Below are positions 51,430 to 63,394 of a stretch of DNA of 64,000 nucleotides, piece after piece. This stretch comes from Prosapia bicincta (lineage: Eukaryota > Arthropoda > Insecta > Hemiptera > Cercopidae): NCBI GenBank assembly GCA_036971475.1, contig JBAIZL010000003.1:57404883-57468882 (forward strand), in the 5' to 3' direction. The position numbers were made by a program, and so were the translations under genes. The notes under the pieces are model-generated. The model did no database searches. It was not told where the DNA came from and saw nothing but the letters and a program-made list of their open reading frames with translations. Within the stretch, counting starts at the first letter, position 1; each line of letters begins with the position of its first letter.

Positions 51430-54230
51430 ATTGTATTATTTGCATGTTATTGTAGCATGATAACGCATTATCAACTTTGAACAAGCGTGGTGTGTTATTT
51501 GTATATTATTGTAGCTTGAAAACGCATTAGCAACTTGGAATAAGTGTGGTGTATTTTTTGCTTATTATTGTAGCGGGATAATGCATTAACAACTTGGAAC
51601 AAGTGTGGTGTATTATTTGCTTATTATTGTAGCGGAAAAACGCATTAGCAATGTAGAAAAAGTGTGGTTGTGTAATTTGTATATAATTGTAGCTTGAAAA
51701 CCCATTAGCAACTTGGAACAAGTGTGGTGTATTTTTTGCTTATTATTGTAGCGGAATAAGACATTAGCAACGTAGAAAACGTGTAATGTATTATTTGCAT
51801 ATTGTTGTAGCGGAATAACGCATTAGCAACTTGGAACAAGTATGGTGTATTATTTGGATATTATTGTAGCGGAATAACACATTAGCAACGTAGAAAAAGT
51901 GTAGTGTATTATTTGCATATCGTTGTAGCGGAATAACGCATTAGCAACTTGGAACAAGTATGGTGTATTATTTGGTTATTATTGTAGCGGAATTACACAT
52001 AAGCAACGTACAAAATGTGTAGTGTATTATTTGCATATTGTTGTAGCGGAATAACGCATTTGCAACGTAGAAAAAGTGTAGTGTATTATTTGCACATTGT
52101 TGTAGCGGAATAAAGCATTAGCAACGTAGAAAAAGTGTAGTGTATTATTTGCATATTGTTGTAGCGGAATAACGCATTAGCAATGTAGAAAAAGTGTAGT
52201 GTAATATTTGCATATTATTGTAGCGGAATAACGCATTAGCAACGTAGAAAAAGTGTAGTGTATTATTTGCATATTGTTGTAGCGGAATAACGCATTAGAA
52301 ACGTAGAAAAAGTGTAGTATATTATTTGCATATTATTGTAACGGGATAATGCCTTAGCAACTTGGAACAAGTATGGTGTATGATTTCCATATTGTTGTAG
52401 CGTGATAACGCATTAGCAACGTAGAAAAAGTGTAGTGTATTATTTGCATATTATTGTAACGGGATAATGCCTTAGCAGCTTTTAACAAGTGTGGTGTATG
52501 ATTTGCATATTGTTGTAGCGTGATAACGCATTAGCAACTTGGAACAAGTGTGGTGTATTATTTGGTTATTATTGTAGCGGAATAACGCATTAAAAACTTG
52601 GAACAAGTGTGGTGGTGTATTATTTGCCTATTGTTGTAGCGTAATAACGCATTAGCAACTTTAATAAGTGTGGTGTATTATTTGCTTATTATTATAGCGG
52701 AATAACGCATTAGCAACGTAGAAAAAGTGTAGTGTATTATTTGCATATTATTGTAACGGGATAATGCCTTAGCAACTTGGAACAATTGTGGTGTATTATT
52801 TGGTTATTTTTGTAGCGTGGTAACGCTTTAGCAACGTAGAAAAAGTGTAGTGTATTATTTGCATATTATTGTAACGGGATAATGCATTAACAACTTGGAA
52901 CAAGTGTGGTGTATTATTTGCTTATTATTGTAGCGGAAAAACGCATTAGCAATGTAGAAAAAGTGTGGTTGTGTAATTTGTATATAATTGTAGCTTGAAA
53001 ACCCATTAGCAACTTGGAACAAGTGTGGTGTATTTTTTGCTTATTATTGTAGCGGGATAATGCATTAACAACTTGAAACAAGTGTGGCGTATTATTTGCT
53101 TATTATTGTAGCGGAATAAGGCATTAGCAACGTAGAGAAAGTGTAGTGTATTATTTGCATATTATTGTAGCGGGATAATGCCTTAGCAACTTGGAACAAG
53201 TATAGTGTATGATATGCATATTGTTGTAGCGTGATAACGCATTAGCAACTTGGAACAAGTGTGGTGTATTATTTAGTTATTATTGTAGCCGAATAACGCA
53301 TTAGCAACGTAGAAAACGTGTAGTGTATTATTTGCATATTGTTGTAGCGGAATAACGCATTAGCAACGTATAAAACGTGTAGTGTATTATTTGCATATTG
53401 TTGTAGCGGAATAACGCATTAGCAACTTGGAACAAGTATGGTGTATTATTTGGTTATTATTGTAGCGGAATAACACATTAGCAACGTAGAAAAAGTGTAG
53501 TGTATTATTTGCATATTATTGTAACGGGATAATGCCTTAGCAACTTGGAACAATTGTGGTGTATTATTTGGTTATTTTTGTAGCGTGGTAACGCATTAGC
53601 AACGTAGAAAAAGTGTGATGTATTATTTGCATATTATTGTAACGGGATAATGCCTTAGCAACTTGGAACAAGTATGGTGTATGATTTGCATATTGTTGTA
53701 GCGTGATAACGCTTTAGCAACTATAATAAGTGTGATGTATTATTTGCTTATTATTGTAGCGGAATAACGTATTAGGAACGTAGAAAAAGTGTAGTGTATT
53801 ATTTGCATATTATTGTAACGGGATAATGCCTTAGCAACTTGGAACCATTGTGGTGTATTATTTGGTTATTTTTGTAGCGTGGTAACGCATTAGTAACTTA
53901 GAAAAAGTGTAGTGTATTATTTGCATATTATTGAAGTGGGATAATGCCTTAGCAACTTGGAACAAGTATGGTGTATGATTTGCATATTGTTGTAGCGTGA
54001 TAACGCATTAGCAACTTGGAACAAGTACTTACTTTACTTTATCCAACGCCTGCCCTTGGTAACTCGACCATTTGGCATCATGCAGACCAGTAGAGCTTGG
54101 ATAGTCTGGTTTTTGGGTCGCTATTGTATGCTTCGAGCTGTGGGCAGGCAGGAAGGCTCTCCATCCATCTTTCCCGTTTGTTACAAGGGAACAACGCATT
54201 AGCAACTTGGAACGTGTGGTGCAATTTTGT
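51430..54230. repeat. 59-bp satellite array, roughly 44 units in two main variants
   Basis: Unit TGTAGCGGAATAACGCATTA-GCAACTTGGAACAAGTGTGG-TGTATTATTTGCTTATTAT (59 bp). Type A has CTTGGAACAAGT; type B has CGTAGAAAAAGTGTAG. A third sub-variant has AACGGGATAATGCCTTAGC. The types often alternate A-B, suggesting a 118-bp higher-order unit in parts (52.3-52.9 and 53.1-53.95 kb). Units are similar enough for relatively recent amplification. An unrelated insertion lies near the right end. Confidence 0.93.
54027..54189. mobile_element. Insertion of about 160 bp within the satellite array
   Basis: GTACTTACTTTACTTTATCC ... CAGGAAGGCTCTCCATCC ... GTTTGTTACAAGGG breaks a 59-bp unit. ACAAG occurs at both junctions (about 54021-54025 and 54183-54187) and may be a target duplication. 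GC-richer than the array; possibly a SINE or a LINE 3' end. Class unknown. Confidence 0.5.
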
Positions 54231-54630
54231 ATTATGAATAATTAAAACCTCCTAACGCATACACTTTTTATTAAAACCACAACGTGTCTTTCAGGGTCCA
54301 CACTGAATAACATGTTTAACTAACCGGAAAGAGAGCACAACACTGAACGATGCAAAATTCCCCTCAGCTCTATATAGAGACACCTACATAATGTTAAAAA
54401 AATCTAAAGTTTTTATTTCTTTTAAATACTTAATCAGTATTTTTATTAAAAATCTGTAATTTTCACGCTGTTACTTTTCTGAGCTTTCTAGGACATTTTT
54501 GGCTGTATTAAATAATATCCTAACTTTTAAAATGTCTGTAAAAAGTCATAATATCAACACCTAGACATGTTTAACGTGCCTTGAGATTAACCTTTACTTA
54601 TACCTAGTAATATATTTTAATTAAAAAATG
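54231..54630. other. AT-rich non-coding stretch
   Basis: Nothing recognised. Confidence 0.45.
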
Positions 54631-54632
54631 CT

Positions 54633-54633
<1 letters not shown>

Positions 54634-54673
<40 letters not shown>

Positions 54674-54795
54674 CGTTTTCTTGTTTAATAATTTAAAAAA
54701 ACACAGGTTATTCAAATACAAGAATATTTATTATAAATAATAAATATTCTTGTATTTGAATAATCTGTGTTGTTTTAAAATATATATATATATTG
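54634..54795. repeat. (TA)n and 40-bp-arm palindrome of the hammerhead-like repeat family, copy 4 (tail only)
   Basis: (TA)n at 54634-54670. AACACAGGTTATTCAAATAC ... TTTATTAT then pairs with ATAATAAATATTCTTGTATT ... CTGTGTTGTTTT (54702-54780). The right arm matches the tail at 4085-4125 and 9868-9908. The ribozyme-like core is absent here. Confidence 0.7.
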
Positions 54796-55517
54796 AAAAT
54801 ATTAAATTTTAAGTAAATTATTAAAAAAACACAATATTCTATCCTTCATTGAATACACTTCTGACATTAATATTATTTTCTTAACGACTAAGATTGAATC
54901 AGATGAATAGTGCCGGAAACATTTTTAGGGTTTGATAGTTTGTTTCCTGAACTTTAATAGGCCAAAGTGATATTACATCGTTCTTTTTAACAAAACATCC
55001 TCATCGAAGATAAAAAACAATTTTGTTTGCCACTACAATGAAACAGATTTATGTACACGTTTGCGTGGTTATAAAAAAGTATTTTTAAGCAATTGATGGC
55101 TTCTTGAGTAATTCATATATAAATCGACTACTCTTCTTCATTAAAGGAGAACCAAACAAAGAATTAAACATATATTCCATTTAAAATATCTATTACTTAA
55201 ATTCCTAATAGTTTTATCATTAAACAACTACCATGACTCCTAAGCTGGCGACAAATCTTATTATATTTTTTTAACTATTAAGGATAGAACCTAAATTATT
55301 TATAGATTCTGCGTATCAAATGTGTGATAGTTATTAGTTATGTCAAGTACGATAAAACAAACACAAAATACATTTCCAGTATAAATTAGTTATGTTTTGT
55401 AGAGGAGGTTGTTAACACGAGTGTAAAGTCACAGATGTGGATATGACTAATTATTCTGGTTACTAGCCTAAGACTTGATAATGGTAGGAACAGCACACTT
55501 TGCATTTATCGATTAAA

Positions 55518-56858
55518 CAGAGTGGTACACATAAAAGTAGCCCCGTAGCTTGTATTATATAATGCTTATGTTGAGTCAAGTGAAATTGCCCACATTTTTC
55601 CCTTGCAGTGTACAACCTGCAAATGTGTCATATTAGGATAGAAAACACACCGGATGTAGACGTATTTGGCACTATTCAATGGAATAAAGAGTTTTTATTG
55701 TATAGTGCTTTGTCAGAACCGGTTCAATTAATGAAATATGTGAAACGTTTCGTGAGAAATACCCAAAGACTAGTATTCCTGCAAAGAGGATGGTTCAAGT
55801 GTTGTTACAAAAGTGGTGCCGTACGTGCACAATTGTAAATAAATAGAGAAATAAGCGTAATTTTGCCCGAACTCCTGAACTTATTGCTGACATCACGGCT
55901 AGTATAGAACAAAGCTCGTGTGAGTTGACTCGACATTTATCACAGCAAGTGGTGTGTCACACAGATCTTGCCAAAGACTTCTACACGCTTTTAAACCAGA
56001 CATTATAGAATCAGTGCTGCTCATGAGCTTCAGCCAGGAGATAAAGGTAAGAGAGTGACATACTGTAACTGGCTACTTAAAAAAGTAGCGGAGGGTGTTA
56101 TGGGCCCATTTCTTTTCTTCTCTTCTGATAAATCATGCTTTCATGTGTCAGATTATGTTAACGCCCAAAATTGAAGAATTTAGTAGGTCATAACACCATA
56201 GCACCACCATTTAGTGTGTCTTTTATGAACATCCACAACATGGCATGAGAATCTGTGTTTGGTGTGCCGTTTCATCGGAACGAATTGTTGGGCCAGTTTT
56301 ATTTGAGACAACTGTTAATACTGATGTATACTTACATAATCTCGATAAATTTATCAATCAACTCGTACCACACAAAATTACATATTCTTTTTTCCAACAA
56401 GACTTGTCACACAACTCTCAGATCACTGGGTTGTGTGCTTAGTGTTTTTACCAATAAGAGAAATATCCCTTCAGATTTACGGTCACCGCGATCACAGGAT
56501 TTGTATCCTTGTGATTACTACTTGAAGGGAAATTTTAAAAATAAAGTATACGCTAGCAATCCAAAAACATTTGAAGACCTAAAGATCTCAATCACGAACG
56601 TCATACGCACACGAACGTCATGCAGCCTGAACTACAGTCTATAATTCAGAATATGCGTCACCGCGCTGCCTTATGTGTACAAGCTGACGGTGATAACTTT
56701 CAACATCTTATATAAACACAATATTAGACTATTGAATGAAGTCATAATTCGTATTTCTAAATTGTTACAATAATCCAAGATATATCGTAAACAAACAAGT
56801 TTGATTTCAATTGTGTTGCATTTAATTTACGTTGTTACTTTTATGTCCGGCGCCCTGT
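55518..56858 (+). mobile_element. mariner/Tc1-superfamily DNA transposon, decayed
   Basis: The ends are inverted repeats. Left is CAGAGTGGTACACATAAAAG; right, reverse-complemented, is CAGGGCGCCGGACATAAAAG. The right side is flanked by TA; the left has AA, perhaps a mutated TA. The element inserted into dispersed repeat C. It carries a broken transposase with the DDE-3 type layout. Confidence 0.85.
55608..56715 (+). pseudogene. mariner/Tc1-type (DDE) transposase pseudogene
   Basis: Recognisable pieces lie in order in shifting frames. An HTH region (ALSEPVQLMKYVKRF ... about 55700-55830) is followed by RTPELIADITASIEQ-like text (about 55865-55910), TRHLSQQVVCHTDL and a YRISAAHELQPGDKGK stretch (about 56005-56050), then VTYCNWLLKKVAEGVMG. 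The first catalytic region is FFSSDKSCFHVSDYVNAQN (Asp codon at 56127), and ICVWCAVSSERIVGPVLFE follows. The second Asp region is FFQQDLSHNS (codon at 56401), and the third is RSQDLYPCDYYLKGNFKNKVY (about 56490-56545). The usual end is CVQADGDNFQHLI, stopping at about 56713. At least four frameshifts or stops inactivate it. Source family is clear; no function remains. Confidence 0.85.
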
Positions 56859-57095
56859 ATTATTTAAGTCATTCTTAAAATTTGTATTTAACATTCATGT
56901 AGTAATTTCCTGCTCATCTTAGGTTACAAAGGTAGGAGGAATATGAAAAGTGTAACGTCAGCACTTCTAATCCCTCATACACCAGATCTCAGGTTTACAA
57001 ATTGGATAGTAACGTCACAGCTAAACTTACAGTTATTGATAATTTATATTGATTTGTTTAAAATTGTTTCATATTCAAGTTTTAATTTTATTTTC

Positions 57096-59110
57096 CTTTT
57101 AAATAACATACTCCAAGTGTAGCAGCCGTTTCTCCCAATAACTAACAGTTAAAAAAAAATCAATAATGTATAAGATCTTTAGTCCAAGAAATGTACCGCC
57201 CCCTGTAATCAAAATTGATTGAATTACAACCATTAAATACAATTTTTTGTACCATTTATTTTCACTTACTAAGATGGTCCTTAGCACTCCGTAAAACTCG
57301 GAGAAGGTTGTGATAAAAATGGACTGCTCGCCTGTTGATTTAATTACAATATATACCCTAATGATAAAGGGATATGAATTGGCGCACACAGATTAAAATC
57401 TAACAAATAAGTGTTACCTAAATTCTGTTTAAATGTGTTTACAAAATTCTAAATAGTAGTTCTATTCCAATCAAACACTATATATATAAATATTATATTA
57501 ATAAATATATGATAAAATTAGCATAAACAAGCAAAGCAATTTTAAAAAGCTGGCAAAGCATTAAAAGACACAAGAAGTTGAAATCTGAAATTAGTTACCG
57601 CAATAAAAATGTTTGTAAAAGACAAGTAAGGGATTAAGGTATAGTATTTTGTTATGATTTAGGAACTAAAAAAAGAACAGCAGAAATCGGCAGATGTGTC
57701 ACGATCACCTTAAAAAAATTATAATAATAATAATTTAAAAACCAGTTTACTTCAAACTTTCATGGCATTAACGGCTAATTTGGAAAATGCTAACGTATAA
57801 ATTTCAATTTGATTGTTAGAAGGCACAATCTCTGTTCTTCATTGGCTAGATAATTTAGCCGGAAAAGATAGGATGCGCTAGAGGAACTTGAGTGCAGAAA
57901 AACCGAGGTAGTCTTCCTTCGACGGGAAAAAGGTGGTAAGCGTCTAGAGGGACCATGTCATGCCAATAAAGTAAACGTATTGTGGTTGTCAGTGTATTAG
58001 AAGTGGAATCATATTAAATTTGTTTTTAAAAAGTCTCCCGAAGTTTTAATTTAAATGGTTAATTTATAAAGAAAAAGGTATCTATTTTCTAATGAACTCT
58101 AGTATGCTAGAGTGTAGCATACTAGCTAAGTGCCAAATAAAAGAGGAAGTCGAAGTAAGGACCTAGGATAAAATTGAACACAGTCGTAAGTAACTGAAAT
58201 TAAGTAGGGCCTACAAATTGATTTCAAACAAAAAAAGGCAAAATTTTATAGTTATAAAAAATATTTCCATAATTCATTGAATAAATTCAATAAATATGAT
58301 TTTTAATATTGGGAAAGGTTAAATTTAAGACAAATAAAAAAAGGGGTTACTAAGTAATTATTTCTCAAAGTTTCAATTTCAAAAGGCAAGAACTTATTTA
58401 TGTCATGAGAAAAATTAATGCAATGCACTAAAAATACTGTTTTACTAAATATAAGCATATATTGTTTACGTAAATAATAAGTTCGCTCAATAATACACTT
58501 GATTTTAAGGGATATTTTGAAGAAACTAAAATACTTTAGTACTGTAATAGTTCAGTATTAAAGGAGTTGTAACCAAGTTTTATCGCTTTATTACTGTTAT
58601 TAATTATTGAGCCATTTTCATAAAGAAAGGAGACAAGACGAATGTATTTAAGTTAGGTCTTAGTCTAAGATAGGATAATTAAATGACAGTAAATAAATCA
58701 GACAAAATGTAAACTGGCGCCCAAATATTACAATTATTATAAAGACTATTCATCAAAGCTGATAATAATATATTAATAAGTGAAAAAGGATTGTGGTATA
58801 ATATATTGGTATTATAATTATCAATATTATAATTACATGATTATTATATTAAATAAAAATTATTTATACACAATATATTGTATATTGCTATTACATATTG
58901 CATTCTATTACATATTAATGATATCCATTCTATTACATATTAATGATAACACTTTGTAATAAAACCAACAATTGGTCAAACTGACCTGATTATTGATGTT
59001 GATTTAAAAAGATAATCGTCCATAATATTGTGAATATTATTGTAAACTAAAGGTAAAACATATGTATGAAGTTATTTTAAGAATCTGCGGTAACGTTCAA
59101 AGAGACCATT
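57096..59110. other. AT-rich non-coding stretch
   Basis: No supported gene. At 57185-57400 a less AT-rich patch (ACCGCCCCCTGTAATC) with a 96-codon minus-strand frame may be an element remnant. ATTCTATTACATATTAATGA is directly repeated at 58902 and 58930. Confidence 0.4.
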
Positions 59111-59114
59111 TTAT

Positions 59115-59560
59115 ATATTTCTGATTTATACAAATTATCTTATACGTAAAACAATTTTGCATACGATTTCATTTTTCATAAAAAACAAGCCACCTACGTA
59201 TAATTAGTTTGTACTTTATGGTAACTTTTGGACAAAGTTTAATTCTGTACCAAGACTGACATTTAATTACGTTTTGCTTTAGCCCAGTGGCGTCTAGGCG
59301 TGCAACCTTTGTTGTCAGTCTTCAAAAAACCTAATTAGATCAAAGTATTCACTGTTGTGTGCATTTTTAATTAAATAGCTTCATATGTTGCTTTATACAC
59401 GTTGTGTTTGTGTTACATTGTCTGGCATACGTAGATGCCACTTTCTTAGTAATATGGTAAGGCTAAAGCAAAATCTTTGGCCTTTGTAAGCTAAAAAATG
59501 GAGCTTTATTATTATTCATACGCGTATATAAAGAGAAAATAAAAATGTTTAGCTACTGAA
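59115..59560 (+). repeat. Dispersed repeat B, copy 2
   Basis: Forward orientation of the family: TTACGTTTTGCTTTAGCCCA, GTGGCGTCTAGGCGTGCAAC, TTGTCTGGCATACGTAGATG, AATCTTTGGCCTTTGTAAGC. Inverted copy at 39880-40350 and diverged copy at 15330-15590. Confidence 0.8.
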
Positions 59561-59914
59561 ATCTGAAGAAAATATTATTGTGAACTGTTTTAAGTCTATT
59601 CTACCTGGTATATGTTGATTTCGAAGGCTTTAACAAAACTGTTAGGTCCGATTTTATGAAAAATATGTACAACAAATAATTATATAGAATAAAGTTATGT
59701 AATAACCATGGTTATAATCGTATCTCATCCATACCTATTCTCTCATATTCAATGTTAATAAATTATCAAAATGTTAAAGTGTTTGCTATAAGATAAAGTT
59801 GGAAACAGATTTTGTTCAAAACGTAATTTAATATCATCAATATGTGGGCATCAAGTTTGGCCAATCAAACAATATATTTGCCAATTTTCATATAACAATC
59901 TGTCTTTTTAAACT

Positions 59915-60185
<271 letters not shown>

Positions 60186-60229
60186 GTGCACGCCTGTGCG
60201 TGTGCGTGAGTGTGTATGCGTGAGTTCAT

Positions 60230-62068
60230 GGAGTTATAAAAATAATAAAGAGTGAAGATGTAAATAAAACCATAAATAGAATAATTAAGCTAAATTAAAA
60301 AGTATTAAAGAATAAATTTGTAATAACTAGCTAAATTTGACCATCGGGAATGAGGCGAAAACCAAACCACGTAGAACTTTCATAGACATTTTAAAAGAAC
60401 CAGAATAAGCCAGAATAAACATTAGTGAAAACAAAATTTGAAAAACTTAAAAAACAAAAACGTTACAGCAGTTTTAATAAAATAGACATTTTTCAGTGTT
60501 CCAAAAATGATAATCAAACTCTGCAAGCTAAAACAGATTCGTTGCCCGACTTGCCTGTACAAGGAATAAATCCAAAGATAGCAAGTATTGCAGGCGGGGT
60601 GAGGTAGGTTAAATTCACCGCTATATATACTAGTTCTCTAAGACCTTAGAGACTGTCTGAAATAAAATTTTAATACGAGGTGCCGCGGAACGCTATGCTG
60701 GACAGCGAGTAGGACCGCCATCAGGCCAGATGGACCGAACCTCAACGCTTCCGACGTCTAGGACTACCAAAGGATGAAGGCTCCAAACTCAGCCTCCAGG
60801 ACGCGGGAATGGAGGAAAACCACCACCGACGAACCAGGGATGGCGACTGCCGATGTCCAAGGACCAGAGAATCCAGAAGAGGGACTCTAGGACCGGCAGG
60901 AACATCTTCGGCAAGTCATTTTCTCTATTCGATACCAATTACGTCAAATTTAGTCAGTTAATTTTGTTAAATTCAAACAAATATTAAAGCTTAAACAATG
61001 ACTTCACTCTTTATAAAATTTAAATAAATTGTATGCTTAATAAAATTAATTTATGTGATCAGAATATTTCAAATGATAAATACTAAACTTACAAAGGGTT
61101 TTTGGCCATGAGCCATTTATTTTCAAGGAAATAAGAATTTTTTGGATATTATAAATTTAAACATTATGTGTCATAAATACGAATTTACCAATTCAATATA
61201 GAAGATAAATTTTTATTATGTCTAATTTCAGTAATAATTGTATGTTTAGGTAAATGTATTGATATATATGGAAATTATAGGATTTTAAAATATGGAAAAC
61301 AACAAGTTATTTAGTGAATTATTTTATCAATATAATTGTGTTTTATTTGAAAGGATAAATTTTATTTTTTATTTAAATAAATAAAATTAAATATGTTATC
61401 AAAATCAACAGTATTTGCATCTCATCCTGTGTCGAATAATCAATAAAAACTGTTTAGCTTTTTCCAACTAATATTTAAATGATTATTAAATCAGTAAACA
61501 AGTTTAATTAAATTTCATTAAATGATAATAGTTAAAACCTAATGTTTTTAAAGAGTTTCTCTCAACTAACTGCATTGAACTAGCCTAAATATTAGTTGGT
61601 TTTTCTATAAAAGTCCAGAGATTTATCTACTGCCAGATTGTGTTTAAAAGGACACAGGAGCCTTTTAAAATAGGTAAATTAAACACGATCATATTTTACA
61701 CGTCCTCTTGCTGTCTCTGCAGATCATCATCAGGTGGTAACTCTGTGAATATTTTGTGTATTATTTTAAATGTGTTTCTTTCCAGCTGACTATTGAAATG
61801 ACATGTGTGACGATATCTAGACCCTACATAATTGATAAACCAATTTTGGGGAGTTTATACTTATTTTAAATAGTAGTCAGCGGGAATAGGCTTGTTTTGG
61901 GCCTGGCCCTATGAGCGGGAAATATACACGTAACTCAGGGATTTTAGCACGGTTTAACAAGCGGGGTGATTGGCAGATGTTTGGTTTGTTTATAAATAAG
62001 TTTTATAAACAACAAAATTTTTGTATTCTGCAAGAAAGGGATATCAATAAATAGGGAGGGACGTTGCA
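60230..62068 (+). mobile_element. Long-LTR retrotransposon: 5' LTR (first about 100 bp missing)
   Basis: Matches the LTRs at 32.07 and 46.78 kb from ATAAAGAGTGAAGATG onward. Landmarks are a GC-richer block (60530-60915), CTTCGGCAAGTCATTTTCTC (60906), an AT-rich section, TGTGTTTCTTTCCAGCTGAC (61771-61790), AGTCAGCGGGAATAGG, AATAAATAGGGAGGGACG and the terminal CGTTGCA ending at 62068. The usual TGCAACGG start is replaced by (TG)n-rich DNA. The LTR is directly followed by a primer-binding site. Confidence 0.88.
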
Positions 62069-62072
62069 GAAT

Positions 62073-62095
62073 TGGCGCCCGAACGTTAGGGACTT
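62073..62095 (+). promoter_or_regulatory. tRNA primer-binding site (tRNA-Lys type)
   Basis: TGGCGCCCGAACGTTAGGGA starts four bases after the LTR end. TGGCGCCC is complementary to a tRNA-Lys 3' end including CCA, and later bases fit with small differences. It fixes element orientation and the LTR boundary. Confidence 0.85.
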
Positions 62096-62386
62096 TGAAC
62101 AGGTTCCCTATATCAAGATTAAATAGTTAAATTATAGAGATAAATCGAGATTGTTTAAATAAGTGAAGTCAGAATGTTTTAAATAATGCAATAAAATTTT
62201 TAAATAATAATATAAATTGATGGAATCCAAGAGGGCACAAATAAAAATAAAATAAATAAATAACTCCAATTGAACAAATATTTAGACGAAATGGCGGGTA
62301 AGGAACCATCTGGCCTAAAGGAAATCAAATAGAAAGGAATAAGTGGATAAATAATTAATTGCATAATAAATAAATATTAAATCAAA

Positions 62387-63091
62387 ATGTCTAGATCCGA
62401 GATGGATAAATTGATGGCCTTTTCCAAGGCAAAAGAAGAAAAAGATAAAGAAGAGCGAGAGAAAGAGAAGGCGGAAGAGAAACGATTGAGAGAGGAAGAG
62501 AGACAATTGAGAGAGAAAGAGAAGGCGGAAGAGAAACGATTGAGAGAGGAAGAGAGACAATTGAGAGAGAAAGAGAAGGCGGAAGAGAAACGATTGAGAG
62601 AGGAAGAGAGACAATTGAGAGAGAAAGAGAAGGCGGAAGCAAAACAAAGAGAGAAGGAGAGAGAAGACAAAGAAACACGATTGAGAGAGAAAGAGAGACA
62701 ATTGAGAGAGAAAGAAAAAGCTGAAGAGAAAATGGAAAGACGACAGTTATGGGAGGCTTTCCAGTTAAAATTCGATGACTACCAAAAAGAAACTGAGACT
62801 AAGACAAGTAATATATACGAAAAGTTAAACGAACATGAGACGGAAATAGAAAGACTAAGAACTAAAACTGAAACTAAAACGACTAAATTAAATGAAAAAG
62901 TACAGAATATCCAAGAGGAGATTAAAACAGTGAAACAACAAGTTGCAAAAGTAAAGCAAACAGCTGGAGCAGGAATAGTAACACAAGTTTGCTTACCAAG
63001 GGTAATAGACAGGAACGGGGAGGCAACGTACCGTAGAATTGAGTTCTGGGGGAATGACAAAGAAGACCCAATGACATTCCTAGGGAAATAG
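62387..63091 (+). CDS. gag: Gag-like protein of the long-LTR element, truncated; charged coiled-coil N-terminus
   Basis: A 234-codon frame starting MSRSEMDKLMAFSKAKEEKD, 319 bp after the LTR. Residues about 20-110 are almost all E, K, R, L and Q and include three near-identical 18-residue units (EKAEEKRLREEERQLREK; 54-bp DNA repeats from about 62467), predicting a long coiled coil. Residues 130-190 continue as coiled coil (YEKLNEHETEIERLRTKTET). The C-terminus VCLPRVIDRNGE ... RIEFWGNDKEDPMTFLGK resembles the start of a retrotransposon Gag capsid region (F-x-G-x3-DP-x2-FL). The stop follows an apparent one-base loss: a neighbouring frame continues IEDLFTEIM for nine codons until the junction with the 3' LTR fragment near 63110. 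The rest of gag and all of pol are missing. Confidence 0.75.
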   Translation: MSRSEMDKLMAFSKAKEEKDKEEREKEKAEEKRLREEERQLREKEKAEEKRLREEERQLREKEKAEEKRLREEERQLREKEKAEAKQREKEREDKETRLREKERQLREKEKAEEKMERRQLWEAFQLKFDDYQKETETKTSNIYEKLNEHETEIERLRTKTETKTTKLNEKVQNIQEEIKTVKQQVAKVKQTAGAGIVTQVCLPRVIDRNGEATYRRIEFWGNDKEDPMTFLGK

Positions 63092-63109
63092 AAGACCTAT
63101 TTACCGAGA

Positions 63110-63394
63110 TAATGACTATTGAAATGACATGTATGACTATATCTAGACCCTACATAATTGATAAACAAATTTTGGGGAGTTTATACTTATTTTAAAAAGT
63201 AGTCAGCGGGAATAGGCTTGTTTTGGGCCTGGCCCTATGAGCGGGAAATATACACGTAACTCAAAGATTTTAGCACGGTTTAACAAGCGGGGTAATTGGC
63301 AGATGTTTGGTTTGTTTATAAATAAGTTTTTTAAAAAACAAAATTTTGGTATTCTGCAAGAAAGGGATATCAATAAATAGGGAGGGACGTTGCA
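63110..63394 (+). mobile_element. Long-LTR retrotransposon: 3' LTR, only the last 285 bp
   Basis: Matches 61788-62068 with about a dozen changes and ends GGGACGTTGCA at 63394. The 5' breakpoint falls within two bases after the CAG of the conserved TTTCTTTCCAG in the full LTR. Flanked on the right by (GT)-rich DNA. Confidence 0.9.

Larger units (their letters stand above)
55070..57095 (-). repeat. Dispersed repeat C, copy interrupted by a mariner-type transposon
   Basis: 55070-55517 and 56859-57095 together correspond, inverted, to the uninterrupted copy at 41693-42322. The sequence CACACTTTG ... TTTATCGA on the left and TATT ... TTTGTATTTAACATTCA on the right join without a gap in that copy, so the intervening 1.34 kb was inserted later. 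Confidence 0.8.

Noticed and set aside
51430..54030. CRISPR-like array
   Set aside because: Repeats are contiguous 59-bp satellite units with no unique spacers, in a eukaryotic genome.
57099..57389. 96-codon minus-strand frame with hydrophobic segments
   Set aside because: No recognised domain; AT-rich; may be part of an element remnant, but evidence is too thin for a gene call.
62315..62701. Minus-strand Ser/Leu/Phe-rich frames opposite the Gag coiled coil
   Set aside because: Complement of the repetitive E/K/R codons of the forward Gag frame.
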